Notes: generated by a model from the letters alone, not told the origin. A DNA stretch of 51,524 nt from Candidatus Gastranaerophilales bacterium (GCA_944323875.1 CALUUH010000012.1:1-51524); one strand, 5' to 3'; shown: positions 25,632 to 35,040, counted from the first letter of the stretch. Program-made: numbers and translations.

Positions 25632-26875
25632 AGAAAATTTTTCCTATTTGCCGCTCTATTACAGGCAAAGGTGTAAGAGAGACCTTGAATATTTTAAAAG
25701 AAGAATGTCAATTGCTAAATATTTATGAAATTCCATCAGGCACACCTGTTTTTGATTGGACAATTCCTGATGAATGGAATATAAATGATGCCTGGATTAA
25801 AAATTCAAAAGGTGAAAAAATAATCGACTTTAAAGAAAACAATCTTCATGTTGTCGGTTATTCTACCCCTATTCACAAAAAAGTTAATTTAGAAGAACTT
25901 TTAAAAATTGTATATACATTACCAGAACAACCTGATGCTATACCATATATAACCTCATATTATAAAGAAAGATATGGCTTTTGTATGAGTGAAAATCAAA
26001 AAAAAGCTCTTGTTGATGATGAATACGAAATCTTTATTGACTCAGAGTTAAAACCCGGTTCATTAACTTATGGAGAAATTATAATCCCGGGTCAAAGTAC
26101 AAAAGAAATCTTTTTATCTACTTATATTTGTCATCCATCAATGGCAAATAATGAATGCTCCGGTCCTGTTGTTGCAATAAATCTTGCAAAATGGCTTATG
26201 AACAGGCAGAATAAATATACTTACCGAATTGTATTTGCTCCTGAAACAATAGGTAGTATAACTTATTTAAGTAAAAATTTAAAAGTCTTAAAAGAAAATG
26301 TAATTGCAGGATATATATTAACCTGTGTCGGCGATAATCGTTGTTATTCATATTTAGCCAGCCGTTATGGTAATACACTTGCTGATAGAGCAGCATTAAG
26401 TATTTTAAAAAATTATGCTCCTGATTATGTTCATTATTCTTATCTTGACAGAGGATCAGATGAAAGACAGTATTGCTCTCCCGGTGTAGATTTGCCGGTA
26501 TGTTCTGTTATGCGGACTAAATACGGAGTTTATCCTGAATACCATACTTCGCTGGATAATTTAGATTTGGTTAATGAGGAAGGACTCAGAGGTACATTTG
26601 AGTTATACAAAAAAATTATTACGGCTATTGAAAACAATGCTAAATACAAAATTAACACACCTTGTGAACCTCAATTAGGAAAGCGGGGACTTTATCCTAC
26701 ACTTTCAACAAAACAGAGCGGTAAACAAGTACGTAATTTAATGAATGTTATAACATATCTTGACGGAACAAATGATATATTTGACATATCAGAAATAACT
26801 AAAGTTTCTGTTGACGAAGTTATAGAGCATATCCAAAAATTAAAATCCGCAGGCCTATTGGAGGAAGTTCAATGA
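25616..26875 (+). CDS. DUF4910 aminopeptidase-like protein with winged-helix tail
   Basis: The 419-aa protein has the aminopeptidase-like (M28-related) layout seen in DUF4910/DUF2172 proteins of polysaccharide loci. It opens IFPICRSITGKGVRETL. The metal-site segments are STYICHPSMANNECSGP, APETIGSITYL, DRGSDERQYCSPGVDLP and YPEYHTSLDNLD, and a winged-helix-like C-terminus (FDISEITKVSVDEVI) follows. Homologues are repeatedly found in glycan operons but their substrate is not known; a hydrolase of an amide on a sugar is possible. It overlaps FkbH by 16 bases and pseC by 4. Confidence 0.75.
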   Translation: MYELLKKIFPICRSITGKGVRETLNILKEECQLLNIYEIPSGTPVFDWTIPDEWNINDAWIKNSKGEKIIDFKENNLHVVGYSTPIHKKVNLEELLKIVYTLPEQPDAIPYITSYYKERYGFCMSENQKKALVDDEYEIFIDSELKPGSLTYGEIIIPGQSTKEIFLSTYICHPSMANNECSGPVVAINLAKWLMNRQNKYTYRIVFAPETIGSITYLSKNLKVLKENVIAGYILTCVGDNRCYSYLASRYGNTLADRAALSILKNYAPDYVHYSYLDRGSDERQYCSPGVDLPVCSVMRTKYGVYPEYHTSLDNLDLVNEEGLRGTFELYKKIITAIENNAKYKINTPCEPQLGKRGLYPTLSTKQSGKQVRNLMNVITYLDGTNDIFDISEITKVSVDEVIEHIQKLKSAGLLEEVQ

Positions 26876-27960
26876 AAACATACAGTTACGGTAAACAACA
26901 TATTACGGATGAAGATATACAGAGCGTGGTTGAGGTTTTAAAATCGCCATATCTGACCTGCGGGCCGAAAGTCAGCAAATTTGAACAGGCAATCTGTGAT
27001 TATACAGGCGCAAAATACTGTGTTACTGTTAATTCCGCGACTTCAGGACTTCATATCGCAATGCTTGCGGCGGGCGTCGGAGTTGGTGATGAAGTTATTA
27101 CAACACCGATTACGTTTTTGGCAAGTGCCAATTGCGCACGATATTGCGGCGCTGATGTTAAGTTTGCTGATATAGAAAAAGATACGGCAAACATTGATCC
27201 GGAAGAAATAAAAAAACACCTGTCGGCTAAAACAAAAGCGCTTGTTCCGGTACATTTTGCCGGTCAAAGCTGTGATATGGAACGCATTGCAAAAATTGCA
27301 AAAGAAAATAATTTAATTGTGGTAGAAGATGCTGCGCACGCTATCGGGTCTGAATACAAGGGCTCAAAAGTTGGATCTTGTAAATATTCTGATATGACGG
27401 TATTTTCTTTCCATCCGGTAAAAACAATTACGACAGCAGAAGGCGGGGCCGTCACGACAAACGATGAGGCACTTTATAAAAAATTGCTGGCATATCGTTC
27501 TCATGGCATGCATCATACACAGGATTGGAAATACGATATGATAGAACTCGGGTTCAACTATCGTATGACAGATGTTCAAGCGGCACTCGGAATTTCACAG
27601 ATGAAAAAACTGGCGCAATTCAAAAAACGCAGACGCGAGATAGTTGATTTTTATAATAAAAATCTTGGTTTGCCGCATTTGATTGAGCGGGAATTTTCAG
27701 ATGCCTGCTTCCATCTTTATCCGGTATTGGTAGAGGAGCGGGAAGCTTTTTATCATAATGCGAGAAAAGTTGGCTTGAACTTGCAGGTGCATTATATACC
27801 TGTGCATACTCAGCCGTACTATCAGACACAAGGATACAAATGGGGCGATTATCCGAATGCGGAAGAATACTATAATCACTGCATTTCATTGCCTCTGTAT
27901 CCGGATTTAACTGATGAAGATTTACAAGAAATTGTGAAAAGGATAAAGGAAATTTTATGA
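26872..27960 (+). CDS. pseC: PseC, UDP-4-keto-6-deoxy-sugar aminotransferase
   Basis: The 362-aa protein is a DegT/DnrJ/EryC1-type PLP aminotransferase: SYGKQHITDEDIQSVVEVL, NSATSGLHIAML, VVEDAAHAIGSEYKG and the PLP lysine K184 in FSFHPVKTITTAEGG. RSHGMH and FNYRMTDVQAALG also follow the family. It aminates the PseB product at C4 in pseudaminic acid synthesis. The GC content is visibly higher than in the cassette just upstream (22635-26875). It overlaps both neighbours by 4 bases (ATGA). Confidence 0.92.
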   Translation: MKTYSYGKQHITDEDIQSVVEVLKSPYLTCGPKVSKFEQAICDYTGAKYCVTVNSATSGLHIAMLAAGVGVGDEVITTPITFLASANCARYCGADVKFADIEKDTANIDPEEIKKHLSAKTKALVPVHFAGQSCDMERIAKIAKENNLIVVEDAAHAIGSEYKGSKVGSCKYSDMTVFSFHPVKTITTAEGGAVTTNDEALYKKLLAYRSHGMHHTQDWKYDMIELGFNYRMTDVQAALGISQMKKLAQFKKRRREIVDFYNKNLGLPHLIEREFSDACFHLYPVLVEEREAFYHNARKVGLNLQVHYIPVHTQPYYQTQGYKWGDYPNAEEYYNHCISLPLYPDLTDEDLQEIVKRIKEIL

Positions 27961-28856
27961 AATTATGTATTGGTACTGTCCAATTTGGAATGGATTACGG
28001 AATTAACAACCAGAAAAAACCGACGTTGGAAGATAGTATAAAAATGCTTGACTATGCAACACAAAATGGCATTGATAATATTGATACAGCTTTTGCCTAT
28101 GGTTCTGCCGAAGATGTTGTTGGAGCATTTTTAAATAAAAAAACTATTTCTAGAGACAAGTTATTCATTATTTCCAAATTTAAACCTAATGAATTAGATA
28201 ATGTTAAACCTGAAAATTATCAAAAAGTTATTGAAGAAAATTTGGAAAAATCTCTGAAACGTTTGGGAACAGATTATTTAGACAGCTATATGCTGCATAG
28301 TTCTCGTTATGCTTTTAATGATGAAATATTAGAAGCAATGTACAATGTTAAAAAAAGCGGTAAAATACGGCATTGCGGAGTTTCTGTATACTATCCGGAT
28401 GAAGCAAAAAAATGTATAAACAGTGATTTTGTTGATTTTATGCAGCTTCCATTCAGCATTTTTGATCAAAGAATGGCTAATGAAGGAGTATTTGACCTCG
28501 CGGCCAATGTAAAAAACACCCAGATTCATTCAAGAAGTGCCTTTATTCAAGGTTTAATCCTGATGTCGGAAAATGATGTTCCGGAATTTTTATCCGGAGC
28601 AAAACCTATAGTTCGAAAAATAGATACCTTATGTAATAAGCATAAGATTTCCAGAATTAAGCTTGCTCTCTTGTTCGTAAAGCAGTTTGCGGAAATATCT
28701 CATCTTGTTTTTGGAGTTGATAACATTGAGCAGCTAAAGGAAAATATAAAAATTTTTGAAGAAGATTTTTCAAAAGATATTTTGGAAGAAATTGCTCAAG
28801 AATTTAAAAATATTGATACGAATATCGTTATGCCAAGTTTATGGGTTAAAAAGTAA
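27957..28856 (+). CDS. Aldo/keto reductase of the nonulosonate locus
   Basis: The 299-aa protein is an AKR: LCIGTVQFGMDYGI, IDNIDTAFAYGSAEDVVG (catalytic Asp and Tyr), FIISKFKP, YLDSYMLHSS and IRHCGVSVYYPDEA. It lacks nothing obvious of the TIM-barrel core. In many pse-type loci an AKR accompanies pseC and pseF without an assigned step; it could reduce a sugar or a carrier-derived precursor. It overlaps pseC by 4 bases and is followed after 1 base by the GNAT gene. Confidence 0.85.
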   Translation: MKLCIGTVQFGMDYGINNQKKPTLEDSIKMLDYATQNGIDNIDTAFAYGSAEDVVGAFLNKKTISRDKLFIISKFKPNELDNVKPENYQKVIEENLEKSLKRLGTDYLDSYMLHSSRYAFNDEILEAMYNVKKSGKIRHCGVSVYYPDEAKKCINSDFVDFMQLPFSIFDQRMANEGVFDLAANVKNTQIHSRSAFIQGLILMSENDVPEFLSGAKPIVRKIDTLCNKHKISRIKLALLFVKQFAEISHLVFGVDNIEQLKENIKIFEEDFSKDILEEIAQEFKNIDTNIVMPSLWVKK

Positions 28857-28857
28857 T

Positions 28858-29415
28858 ATGATATACAATGAAATTATAAATGGTCAAAAAATATATTTGA
28901 GAATGCTTGAATTGGATGATTGTAAGCAATATTATGCTGATTGGATGAATGATAAAGCAGTAAATCAATATTTGGAAAGCCGCTGGACAGAACAAACGCC
29001 GGCGCGCATACAGGATTTTGTAAAATCAATTAGAGAAAGCACTCATAGTTATATGTTTGCGATTATTTTTCAAAACAGACATGTTGGTAATATAAAACTA
29101 GGTCCAATACATCCTATATATAAATATGCGGATATCGGTTATCTTATTGGCGATAGAACCGTATGGGGATTAGGAATTGCAACAGAAGCTATTTCTTTGA
29201 TTACAAGATTTGGATTTGAAGTTCTTAAACTGAATCGATTGCAAGCAGGATGTTTTGAACAGAATATTGGCTCACAACGGGCACTTCAAAAAAATAATTA
29301 CACACTTGAATGTATAAACCGGCAAAAAGCATTTTTAAATTATGGTGATACTTATAGTGATATTTATCAATATGCTATTTTGTGTGACGAATGGAATAAA
29401 ATGAAGGAGGCTTAA
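28858..29415 (+). CDS. GNAT N-acetyltransferase, RimJ/RimL-like, PseH candidate
   Basis: The 185-aa product has the GNAT core: YLRMLELDDCKQYYADWMNDKAVN, FAIIFQNRHVGNIKL, and the acetyl-CoA loop region WGLGIATEAISLITRFGF, then LQAGCFEQNIGSQRALQK. PseH acetylates the 4-amino group of the UDP-altrose intermediate, and this stand-alone GNAT is one of two candidates; the other is the domain fused to PseI. I start at ATG 28858 because the longer upstream extension overlaps the AKR gene and is out of family. Confidence 0.75.
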   Translation: MIYNEIINGQKIYLRMLELDDCKQYYADWMNDKAVNQYLESRWTEQTPARIQDFVKSIRESTHSYMFAIIFQNRHVGNIKLGPIHPIYKYADIGYLIGDRTVWGLGIATEAISLITRFGFEVLKLNRLQAGCFEQNIGSQRALQKNNYTLECINRQKAFLNYGDTYSDIYQYAILCDEWNKMKEA

Positions 29416-29416
29416 A

Positions 29417-30742
29417 ATGAAAACTATATTAAATAATCAAAAATCAAAAGAATTACAGGAAAAAGCAGCTAAAATAATTCCAGGAATGACCCAACTGTTA
29501 TCTAAACGACCTGACAGATATTCAAGAGGCGTATGGCCAACTTATTTTAAAGAAGCGCATGGTATCGAAGTTGTGGATTTAGATGATAATAAATATTTGG
29601 ACTTTAGTATTGGCGGAGTTGGAGCCACTGTTTTAGGCTATGCTGATCCTGATGTAAATCAGGCTGTCATTGATGTTATAAATAAGGGTTCTGCCTCAAC
29701 ACTCAACCCGCCGGAAGAAGTAAAATTAGCTGAAAAACTGCTGGAGTTGCATCCCTGGGCGGATATGGCACGATTTGCACGTGGCGGCGGTGAAGCAATG
29801 TCTATAGCAGTAAGAATTGCACGTGTTGCAACGGGTAAAGATAAGATTGTTTTTTGTGGTTATCATGGATGGTGCGACTGGTATCTTGCAGCAAATTTAG
29901 GTAAACAAGGAGCATTAGATGACCAATGGATTCCGGGATTAAACCCTAACGGCGTCCCTAAAGGTTTGACAGGTACAGCTATTCCTTTTTATTATAATGA
30001 TATAGATAATTTTAAAAAAGCTATTGAACAGGCTGGTGATGATTTAGCTGCCATTGTTATGGAACCTATAAGAAATTATGAACCAACTCAAGAATTTATT
30101 GATGCAATACATGATATGGCACATACTAAAAAAGTTCCTCTAATCATTGATGAAATCACAGCTGCATTTAGAATGTGTAATGGCGGAGCACACTTAAAAC
30201 TCGGATTTAATCCGGATATGGCTGTATTTTCAAAAGCACTGGGAAACGGATTTCCAAGTTCTGCTGTTATTGGTAAAAAATGGATAATGGAATATGCTCA
30301 AGATGCATTCATAACATCTACAAATTGGACTGAACGCGTTGGGGCTGCTGCGGCTTTGGCAATGATCGAAAAATTTGTAAAAGTTGATGCATCAACCCAT
30401 ATGTTGGCAATATCTGATAAAGTATGGGAAATATGGGAAAATCTAGGTAAAAAGTATGGTATAAAACTTCATATCGGAGGATTTAAGCCTCTTATACATT
30501 TCTCTTTTGAAGAAAATCATGCGGTTAATATCGCATACTTTACTCAGGAAATGCTAAAAAAAGGATTCCTTGCAGGAAGCGGATTTTATGCAATGTATGC
30601 ACACACATTTGCAGATGTTGACAAGTATGAAAAAGCTGCTGATGAAGTATTTGCACAACTATCTGAACTTATAAAATCAGGTAAGGTAAAAGAAAATCTT
30701 GAAGGTGAACCTGCAGCAAGTGGTTTTGGGAGAATAAACTAA
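29417..30742 (+). CDS. Class III PLP aminotransferase, glutamate-1-semialdehyde aminomutase-like
   Basis: The 441-aa protein has HemL-like features: RYSRGVWPTYFKEAHG, VDLDDNKYLDFSIGGVG, FARGGGEAMSIAVRIAR, CGYHGWCDWYLA, LIIDEITAAFR and the PLP lysine in VFSKALGNGFPSSAVIG. It is probably not the tetrapyrrole enzyme, since it lies between a GNAT and the CMP-sugar synthetase in the nonulosonate operon; similar genes occur in other such loci. It may aminate a sugar or acyl precursor. GGAGG precedes ATG, and it overlaps pseF by one base. Confidence 0.82.
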   Translation: MKTILNNQKSKELQEKAAKIIPGMTQLLSKRPDRYSRGVWPTYFKEAHGIEVVDLDDNKYLDFSIGGVGATVLGYADPDVNQAVIDVINKGSASTLNPPEEVKLAEKLLELHPWADMARFARGGGEAMSIAVRIARVATGKDKIVFCGYHGWCDWYLAANLGKQGALDDQWIPGLNPNGVPKGLTGTAIPFYYNDIDNFKKAIEQAGDDLAAIVMEPIRNYEPTQEFIDAIHDMAHTKKVPLIIDEITAAFRMCNGGAHLKLGFNPDMAVFSKALGNGFPSSAVIGKKWIMEYAQDAFITSTNWTERVGAAAALAMIEKFVKVDASTHMLAISDKVWEIWENLGKKYGIKLHIGGFKPLIHFSFEENHAVNIAYFTQEMLKKGFLAGSGFYAMYAHTFADVDKYEKAADEVFAQLSELIKSGKVKENLEGEPAASGFGRIN

Positions 30743-31425
30743 TGTCAACTCTTGCAATAATAACAGCACGCGGTGGAAGCAAAAGAATTCCGCGCAAAAA
30801 TATACGAGATTTTATGGGGAAACCTATGATTGCTTATGCAATTGAGGCGGCCAGGGACTCTCATATTTTTGATGAAATAATGGTATCGACAGAAGATACA
30901 GAAATTGCTCAAATTGCAGTAAAATACGGAGCCAACGTTCCTTTTATGAGGAGTGAAAAAACGGCGAGTGATTATGCTACGACATTTGATGTTCTTGATG
31001 AAGTTATAAAAGAATACTCAAAGCTTGGTAAAAAATTTGAGAATATTTGTTGTATTTATCCATGCGTGCCTTTTTTAAAATCGGAGACCTTAATTGAATG
31101 TTACAAAAAATTTCAAAATTTTGATGCACTCATACCTGTTTGCAAATATCCGGTACCGATAGAATGGGCAATGAAAATAGAAAATAATTTACTTGTACCA
31201 AATGATCGAGATGCTCAGAATATGCGCTCTCAAGATTTGAGTGCTAAATATTTTGATGTCGGCATGTTTTATTTTTGTAAAACCGTAAAAATGTATGAAT
31301 ATAAATCGCTTGTGCCTGAAAAGACTACCGCTTATATTATTGATGAACTGGAATGTCAGGACATCGATACAGAAGACGACTGGAAAATGGCAGAATTAAA
31401 GTATAAGGTGCTGCGCAATGTATAA
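30742..31425 (+). CDS. pseF: PseF/NeuA-type CMP-nonulosonate cytidylyltransferase
   Basis: The 227-aa protein has the cytidylyltransferase start IITARGGSKRIPRKNIRDF (7-25), KPMIAYAIEAA, VSTEDTEIAQIA, YPCVPFLKS and the late DVGMFYF and IDTEDDWKMAE segments. It activates pseudaminic-type acid with CTP to the CMP-sugar donor. PseF rather than NeuA is favoured by the neighbouring PseB, PseC and PseI genes. Overlaps: one base upstream, 8 bases downstream. Confidence 0.88.
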   Translation: MSTLAIITARGGSKRIPRKNIRDFMGKPMIAYAIEAARDSHIFDEIMVSTEDTEIAQIAVKYGANVPFMRSEKTASDYATTFDVLDEVIKEYSKLGKKFENICCIYPCVPFLKSETLIECYKKFQNFDALIPVCKYPVPIEWAMKIENNLLVPNDRDAQNMRSQDLSAKYFDVGMFYFCKTVKMYEYKSLVPEKTTAYIIDELECQDIDTEDDWKMAELKYKVLRNV

Positions 31426-32179
31426 ACTTGGACTAAAACTCTGGAGTATAAATACAGATTATTATTACGACGAAGCAATTCGCCTGTATAATGACGGAGT
31501 TTTTGATTATATTGAGTTATATGTTGTACCGGACACGCTTGACAGGCTTGACAAGTGGAAAAACTTGGACATTCCGTTTATTATTCACTGTCCGCATTTT
31601 ATGCACGGCTTTAATATGGCAAAGGTTGAGAAAAAAGAAAGCAACTTGGCTATTTATAAGCAGGTAAAGCAATTTGCAGATGAATTAAACGCTGAATATA
31701 TAATTTTTCATGGCGGTATTGACGGAAATATTGAAGAAACAGCCCGCCAGCTTGCGAGTTTTAAAGAGCCGCGTGCCTTGATTGAAAACAAACCTTTTGT
31801 AGCGCTGCCAAATACAATGGGCGGAAATTTTTGCCGCGGTTACAATATTGACGAAATAAAAAAAGTAATGGAGGCAGCAAAATGTGGATTTTGCCTGGAT
31901 ATCGGGCATGCAATTTGTGCCGCTAACAGCCAAAATAAAGAAATATATCGCTACAGTGAAGATTTTATGATTTTAAAACCTAAAATGTTTCACCTTACAG
32001 ATAATGAGGATATAACATCTCCTTATGATACACATTTACATCTTGGAACAGGAACATTAGATTTAGATAAAATCAAAAAAATCCTTCCGGCAGATGCGAG
32101 AATTACACTTGAAACAGTCAAAAATTCTAAAACAAATCTGGATGATTTTGTGGAGGATGCAAAATGCGTGAAGAACTAA
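31418..32179 (+). CDS. Sugar phosphate isomerase/epimerase-like TIM-barrel protein
   Basis: The 253-aa product follows the xylose-isomerase-like TIM barrel: LGLKLWSINTDYYYDEAI, DYIELYVVPDTL, IIHCPHFMHG, YIIFHGGIDGN, FCLDIGHAIC and MFHLTDNED, with likely metal ligands E, H and D on successive strands. Its position between pseF and pseI is where pseG would be expected, but the fold is different from the PseG nucleotide-sugar hydrolase. Its reaction is unknown; it might replace a missing step or modify the precursor. It overlaps both neighbours. Confidence 0.72.
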   Translation: MYKLGLKLWSINTDYYYDEAIRLYNDGVFDYIELYVVPDTLDRLDKWKNLDIPFIIHCPHFMHGFNMAKVEKKESNLAIYKQVKQFADELNAEYIIFHGGIDGNIEETARQLASFKEPRALIENKPFVALPNTMGGNFCRGYNIDEIKKVMEAAKCGFCLDIGHAICAANSQNKEIYRYSEDFMILKPKMFHLTDNEDITSPYDTHLHLGTGTLDLDKIKKILPADARITLETVKNSKTNLDDFVEDAKCVKN

Positions 32180-33639
32180 AATTAAGATTAGCAGAAGAAA
32201 AAGACATTGAAAATGTATTTGATTTATCAAATGATCCAACTGTAAGATTAAATTCTTTTCATACTGAAAAAATTTCCTGGACAACTCATGAGAAATGGTA
32301 CAGTGATAAAATAAATTCTGTTGACACCTTTTTTTATATTATAGAAATTAACAAAGAATTTACAGGCTATATAAGACTAGATAAAGATAATACAAAATGG
32401 CTGATATCAATTGCAATAAATCCTGTTGCTCGTGGTAAAAGTTACGGTTTAAAAGCTTTGCAAAAACTCCAAAAAATTCATCCTGATAAAACTCTTATTG
32501 CTTATGTAAAAATTAACAATAAAGCATCAATTAATATGTTTTTAAAAGATAATTTTAAAATAATACAACAAGAATCAATATCTGGTCAACCTGCCTACAA
32601 ACTTATTGCATCACCACAAAATCGAGTATACATCATAGCGGAAATGTCGGCAAATCATTGCGGCGACAAGGAATTAGCAAAAAAAATCATCAAAAAAGCA
32701 AAAGAAATTGGCGCAGATGCCGTTAAAATTCAAACCTATACAGCTGATACAATAACCATCAACTGCGACAGTGACATTTTTATGACAAAACCCGACAGTT
32801 TATGGGCCGGTCAAACTCTTTACAGCCTGTACCAGAAAGCTTACACTCCATGGGAATGGCAGGGTGAATTAAAGGCCTATGCTGATGAAATAGGTATTGA
32901 CTTTTTCTCAACCCCGTTCGATTACACCGCTGTTGATTTTCTCGAAAGCATCAATGTTCCGATGTACAAAATAGCTTCTTTTGAGGCAATTGACTATCCT
33001 TTGATAAAATACGCGGCACGGCACGGAAAACCGATGATTATTTCTGTCGGCATATCCTCTTTTGAAGAAATTCAAGGCGCAATCGATGCCTGCAAGTCCG
33101 TCGGCAACAATGATATTACAATCTTGAAATGCACCTCCGCCTATCCTGCAAAATTAGAAGATATGAATTTGAATACTATCAAAGATATGTATGAAAAATT
33201 TGCTCCGCAAGGCGTTAAAATAGGCATTTCAGATCACTCCATGAGTATAGTACCGCCTGTAACAGCCGTTGCTCTTGGCGCTAAGGTAATAGAAAAGCAT
33301 CTGACTCTTGATAGGCGATTAGGGGGTGAAGATAGCGGTTTTTCACTTAATGCAGATGAATTTGCGACAATGATAAAGGCCGTGCGCGAAACCGAAAAAG
33401 TGCTCGGTAAAGTTGATTATTCAATAAATGAAAATAATCGTAAAAGCGCGCGCTCTCTGTTTGTCGTTAAAAATATCAAAAAAGGCGAAAAATTTACGCA
33501 GGAAAATATTCGTTCTATCAGGCCGTCTAACGGATTACATCCGAAATTTTACGAAAATGTTCTGGGAAAAACCGCGGTTTGCGATTTGAACTTCGGCACA
33601 CCACTACAAAAAGAATTTATAAAAGAAGGATTAGAATAA
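32164..33639 (+). CDS. pseI: GNAT-PseI fusion, pseudaminic acid synthase with N-terminal acetyltransferase
   Basis: Residues 1-150 form a GNAT domain: RLAEEKDIENVFDLSNDP, NSFHTEKISWTTHEKWY, IAINPVARGKSYGLKAL and NNKASINMFLKDNF. That subtype is typically seen at the C-terminus of PseG. From residue 155 it is a NeuB-family synthase (YIIAEMSANHCGDKELAKK, DAVKIQTYTADT, FFSTPFDYTAVDFL, IGISDHS, EKHLTLDRRLGGEDSGFS) with a SAF domain at the C-terminus. It condenses the 6-deoxy sugar with phosphoenolpyruvate. Length 491 aa is about 150 more than normal PseI. It overlaps the TIM-barrel gene by 16 bases. Confidence 0.9.
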   Translation: MREELKLRLAEEKDIENVFDLSNDPTVRLNSFHTEKISWTTHEKWYSDKINSVDTFFYIIEINKEFTGYIRLDKDNTKWLISIAINPVARGKSYGLKALQKLQKIHPDKTLIAYVKINNKASINMFLKDNFKIIQQESISGQPAYKLIASPQNRVYIIAEMSANHCGDKELAKKIIKKAKEIGADAVKIQTYTADTITINCDSDIFMTKPDSLWAGQTLYSLYQKAYTPWEWQGELKAYADEIGIDFFSTPFDYTAVDFLESINVPMYKIASFEAIDYPLIKYAARHGKPMIISVGISSFEEIQGAIDACKSVGNNDITILKCTSAYPAKLEDMNLNTIKDMYEKFAPQGVKIGISDHSMSIVPPVTAVALGAKVIEKHLTLDRRLGGEDSGFSLNADEFATMIKAVRETEKVLGKVDYSINENNRKSARSLFVVKNIKKGEKFTQENIRSIRPSNGLHPKFYENVLGKTAVCDLNFGTPLQKEFIKEGLE

Positions 33640-33651
33640 GGGGGAAAACTT

Positions 33652-35040
33652 ATGAAATGTATTATATTGGCAGGCGGATCAGGCAGCAGATTATGGCCGT
33701 TATCAAGGGAAATGTACCCGAAACAGCTTCTTTCGATCGACAAAGAAGAAAGCCTTTTGCAGCAGACTTTCTTACGCTTGCAGCAATTTGCCAAGCCGGA
33801 AAATATCCTGACTATTACCAATATTAAACATTTTACGGACATCAGACTTCAACTGAATTCTATTGATAAATCCAATATAGTCCTTGCCGAACCGCTAGGA
33901 AAAAATACTGCTCCGGCTATTGCCTGTGCGCTGGAATATTTTATCCAAAAGCACGATGAAGATGATATTGTGCTGGTTGTTCCGTCCGATCATCTGATAA
34001 AAAATTCAGAAGCCTTTAAAAATACGGTAGAAGCCGCAACACCGCTTGCCGAACAGGGATATATCGTTACTTTCGGAATAAAGCCGACTTATCCGGAAAC
34101 CGGCTATGGATACATAAAAACAGCCCGACAACTTGATAAAGGTTATGAGGTCGAGTGTTTTGTGGAAAAACCTGATTTACAAACCGCGGAAAAATACCTT
34201 CAAGACGGTAATTATTACTGGAATGGCGGTATCTTTATGGGCAGAATATCTACATTTATGGAAGAATTTAAGACCTACGCGCCTGAAATTTTTGCAGCAT
34301 TAAAAGACCTTGATTATTCAAAAGAAAACAAAATTAAATATTCCGTGTATGAAGAAATGCCTTCTATTTCAATAGATTACGCGATAATGGAAAAATCACA
34401 ACGCATAGCGCTTGTGCCACTCCAATCAGATTGGAACGATTTAGGCTCATGGCAGGCTATATATGATGTTAAAGACAAAAACAGCGACGGAAATGTACTT
34501 ATAGGCAATGTTATAACTTATGATGTCAAAAATTCGCTGATTTTTTCTCAAAAAGAGCTGGTTGCGGCAGCCGGACTTGATGACCTTATTCTTGTAGAGA
34601 CCGAGGATGCGATTATGGCCTGCAAAAAGAGTTCGTCACAGGATGTAAAGAAACTGTATGAGAAGTTGAAAAACATGGAAAGTGACACGGTCAAGCTTCA
34701 TAAAACAGTTTTCCGTCCGTGGGGCTACTACACTTGCCTTAATGGCGGCGAAGGCTATTTAACAAAAACTATTTGTGTATTGCCGCACCAGAAATTATCC
34801 TTGCAATCACATGCACACCGCTCCGAACACTGGGTTGTCCTGGAAGGTAAAGCGCTTGTTATTCTGGATGATGAAAAACACGAGATTTTAGCGGGCGGAA
34901 GTATAGATATTCCGCTAGGCTCAAAGCATTCGCTTCAAAACCCTTATGATGAGGAGTTGAAAATTATTGAAGTGCAAAAAGGCGATTATATTTCTGAGGA
35001 CGACATTGTGCGCTACGAGGATGTCTACGGCAGGGTGTAA
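33652..35040 (+). CDS. manC: Mannose-1-phosphate guanylyltransferase/mannose-6-phosphate isomerase (ManC/AlgA)
   Basis: The 462-aa protein has LAGGSGSRLWPLSREMYPKQ, the nucleotidyltransferase site, FVEKPD and WNGGIFMGR. A C-terminal cupin isomerase domain carries FRPWGYYTCL, HQKLSLQSHAHRSEHWVVLEG and IPLGSKHSLQNP. It makes GDP-mannose, used for mannose, fucose or perosamine in surface glycans. GGGGG precedes ATG. It is the last gene of the glycan row; I see no clear terminator after it. Confidence 0.93.
   Translation: MKCIILAGGSGSRLWPLSREMYPKQLLSIDKEESLLQQTFLRLQQFAKPENILTITNIKHFTDIRLQLNSIDKSNIVLAEPLGKNTAPAIACALEYFIQKHDEDDIVLVVPSDHLIKNSEAFKNTVEAATPLAEQGYIVTFGIKPTYPETGYGYIKTARQLDKGYEVECFVEKPDLQTAEKYLQDGNYYWNGGIFMGRISTFMEEFKTYAPEIFAALKDLDYSKENKIKYSVYEEMPSISIDYAIMEKSQRIALVPLQSDWNDLGSWQAIYDVKDKNSDGNVLIGNVITYDVKNSLIFSQKELVAAAGLDDLILVETEDAIMACKKSSSQDVKKLYEKLKNMESDTVKLHKTVFRPWGYYTCLNGGEGYLTKTICVLPHQKLSLQSHAHRSEHWVVLEGKALVILDDEKHEILAGGSIDIPLGSKHSLQNPYDEELKIIEVQKGDYISEDDIVRYEDVYGRV

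Noticed and set aside
28756-28857. N-terminal 34-residue extension of the GNAT protein
   Set aside because: It lies entirely within the aldo/keto reductase gene in another frame, and ATG 28858 begins the conserved domain.
29417-30742. HemL tetrapyrrole enzyme
   Set aside because: Although class III aminotransferase and similar in sequence style, it is embedded in the nonulosonate operon and no other heme gene is near.
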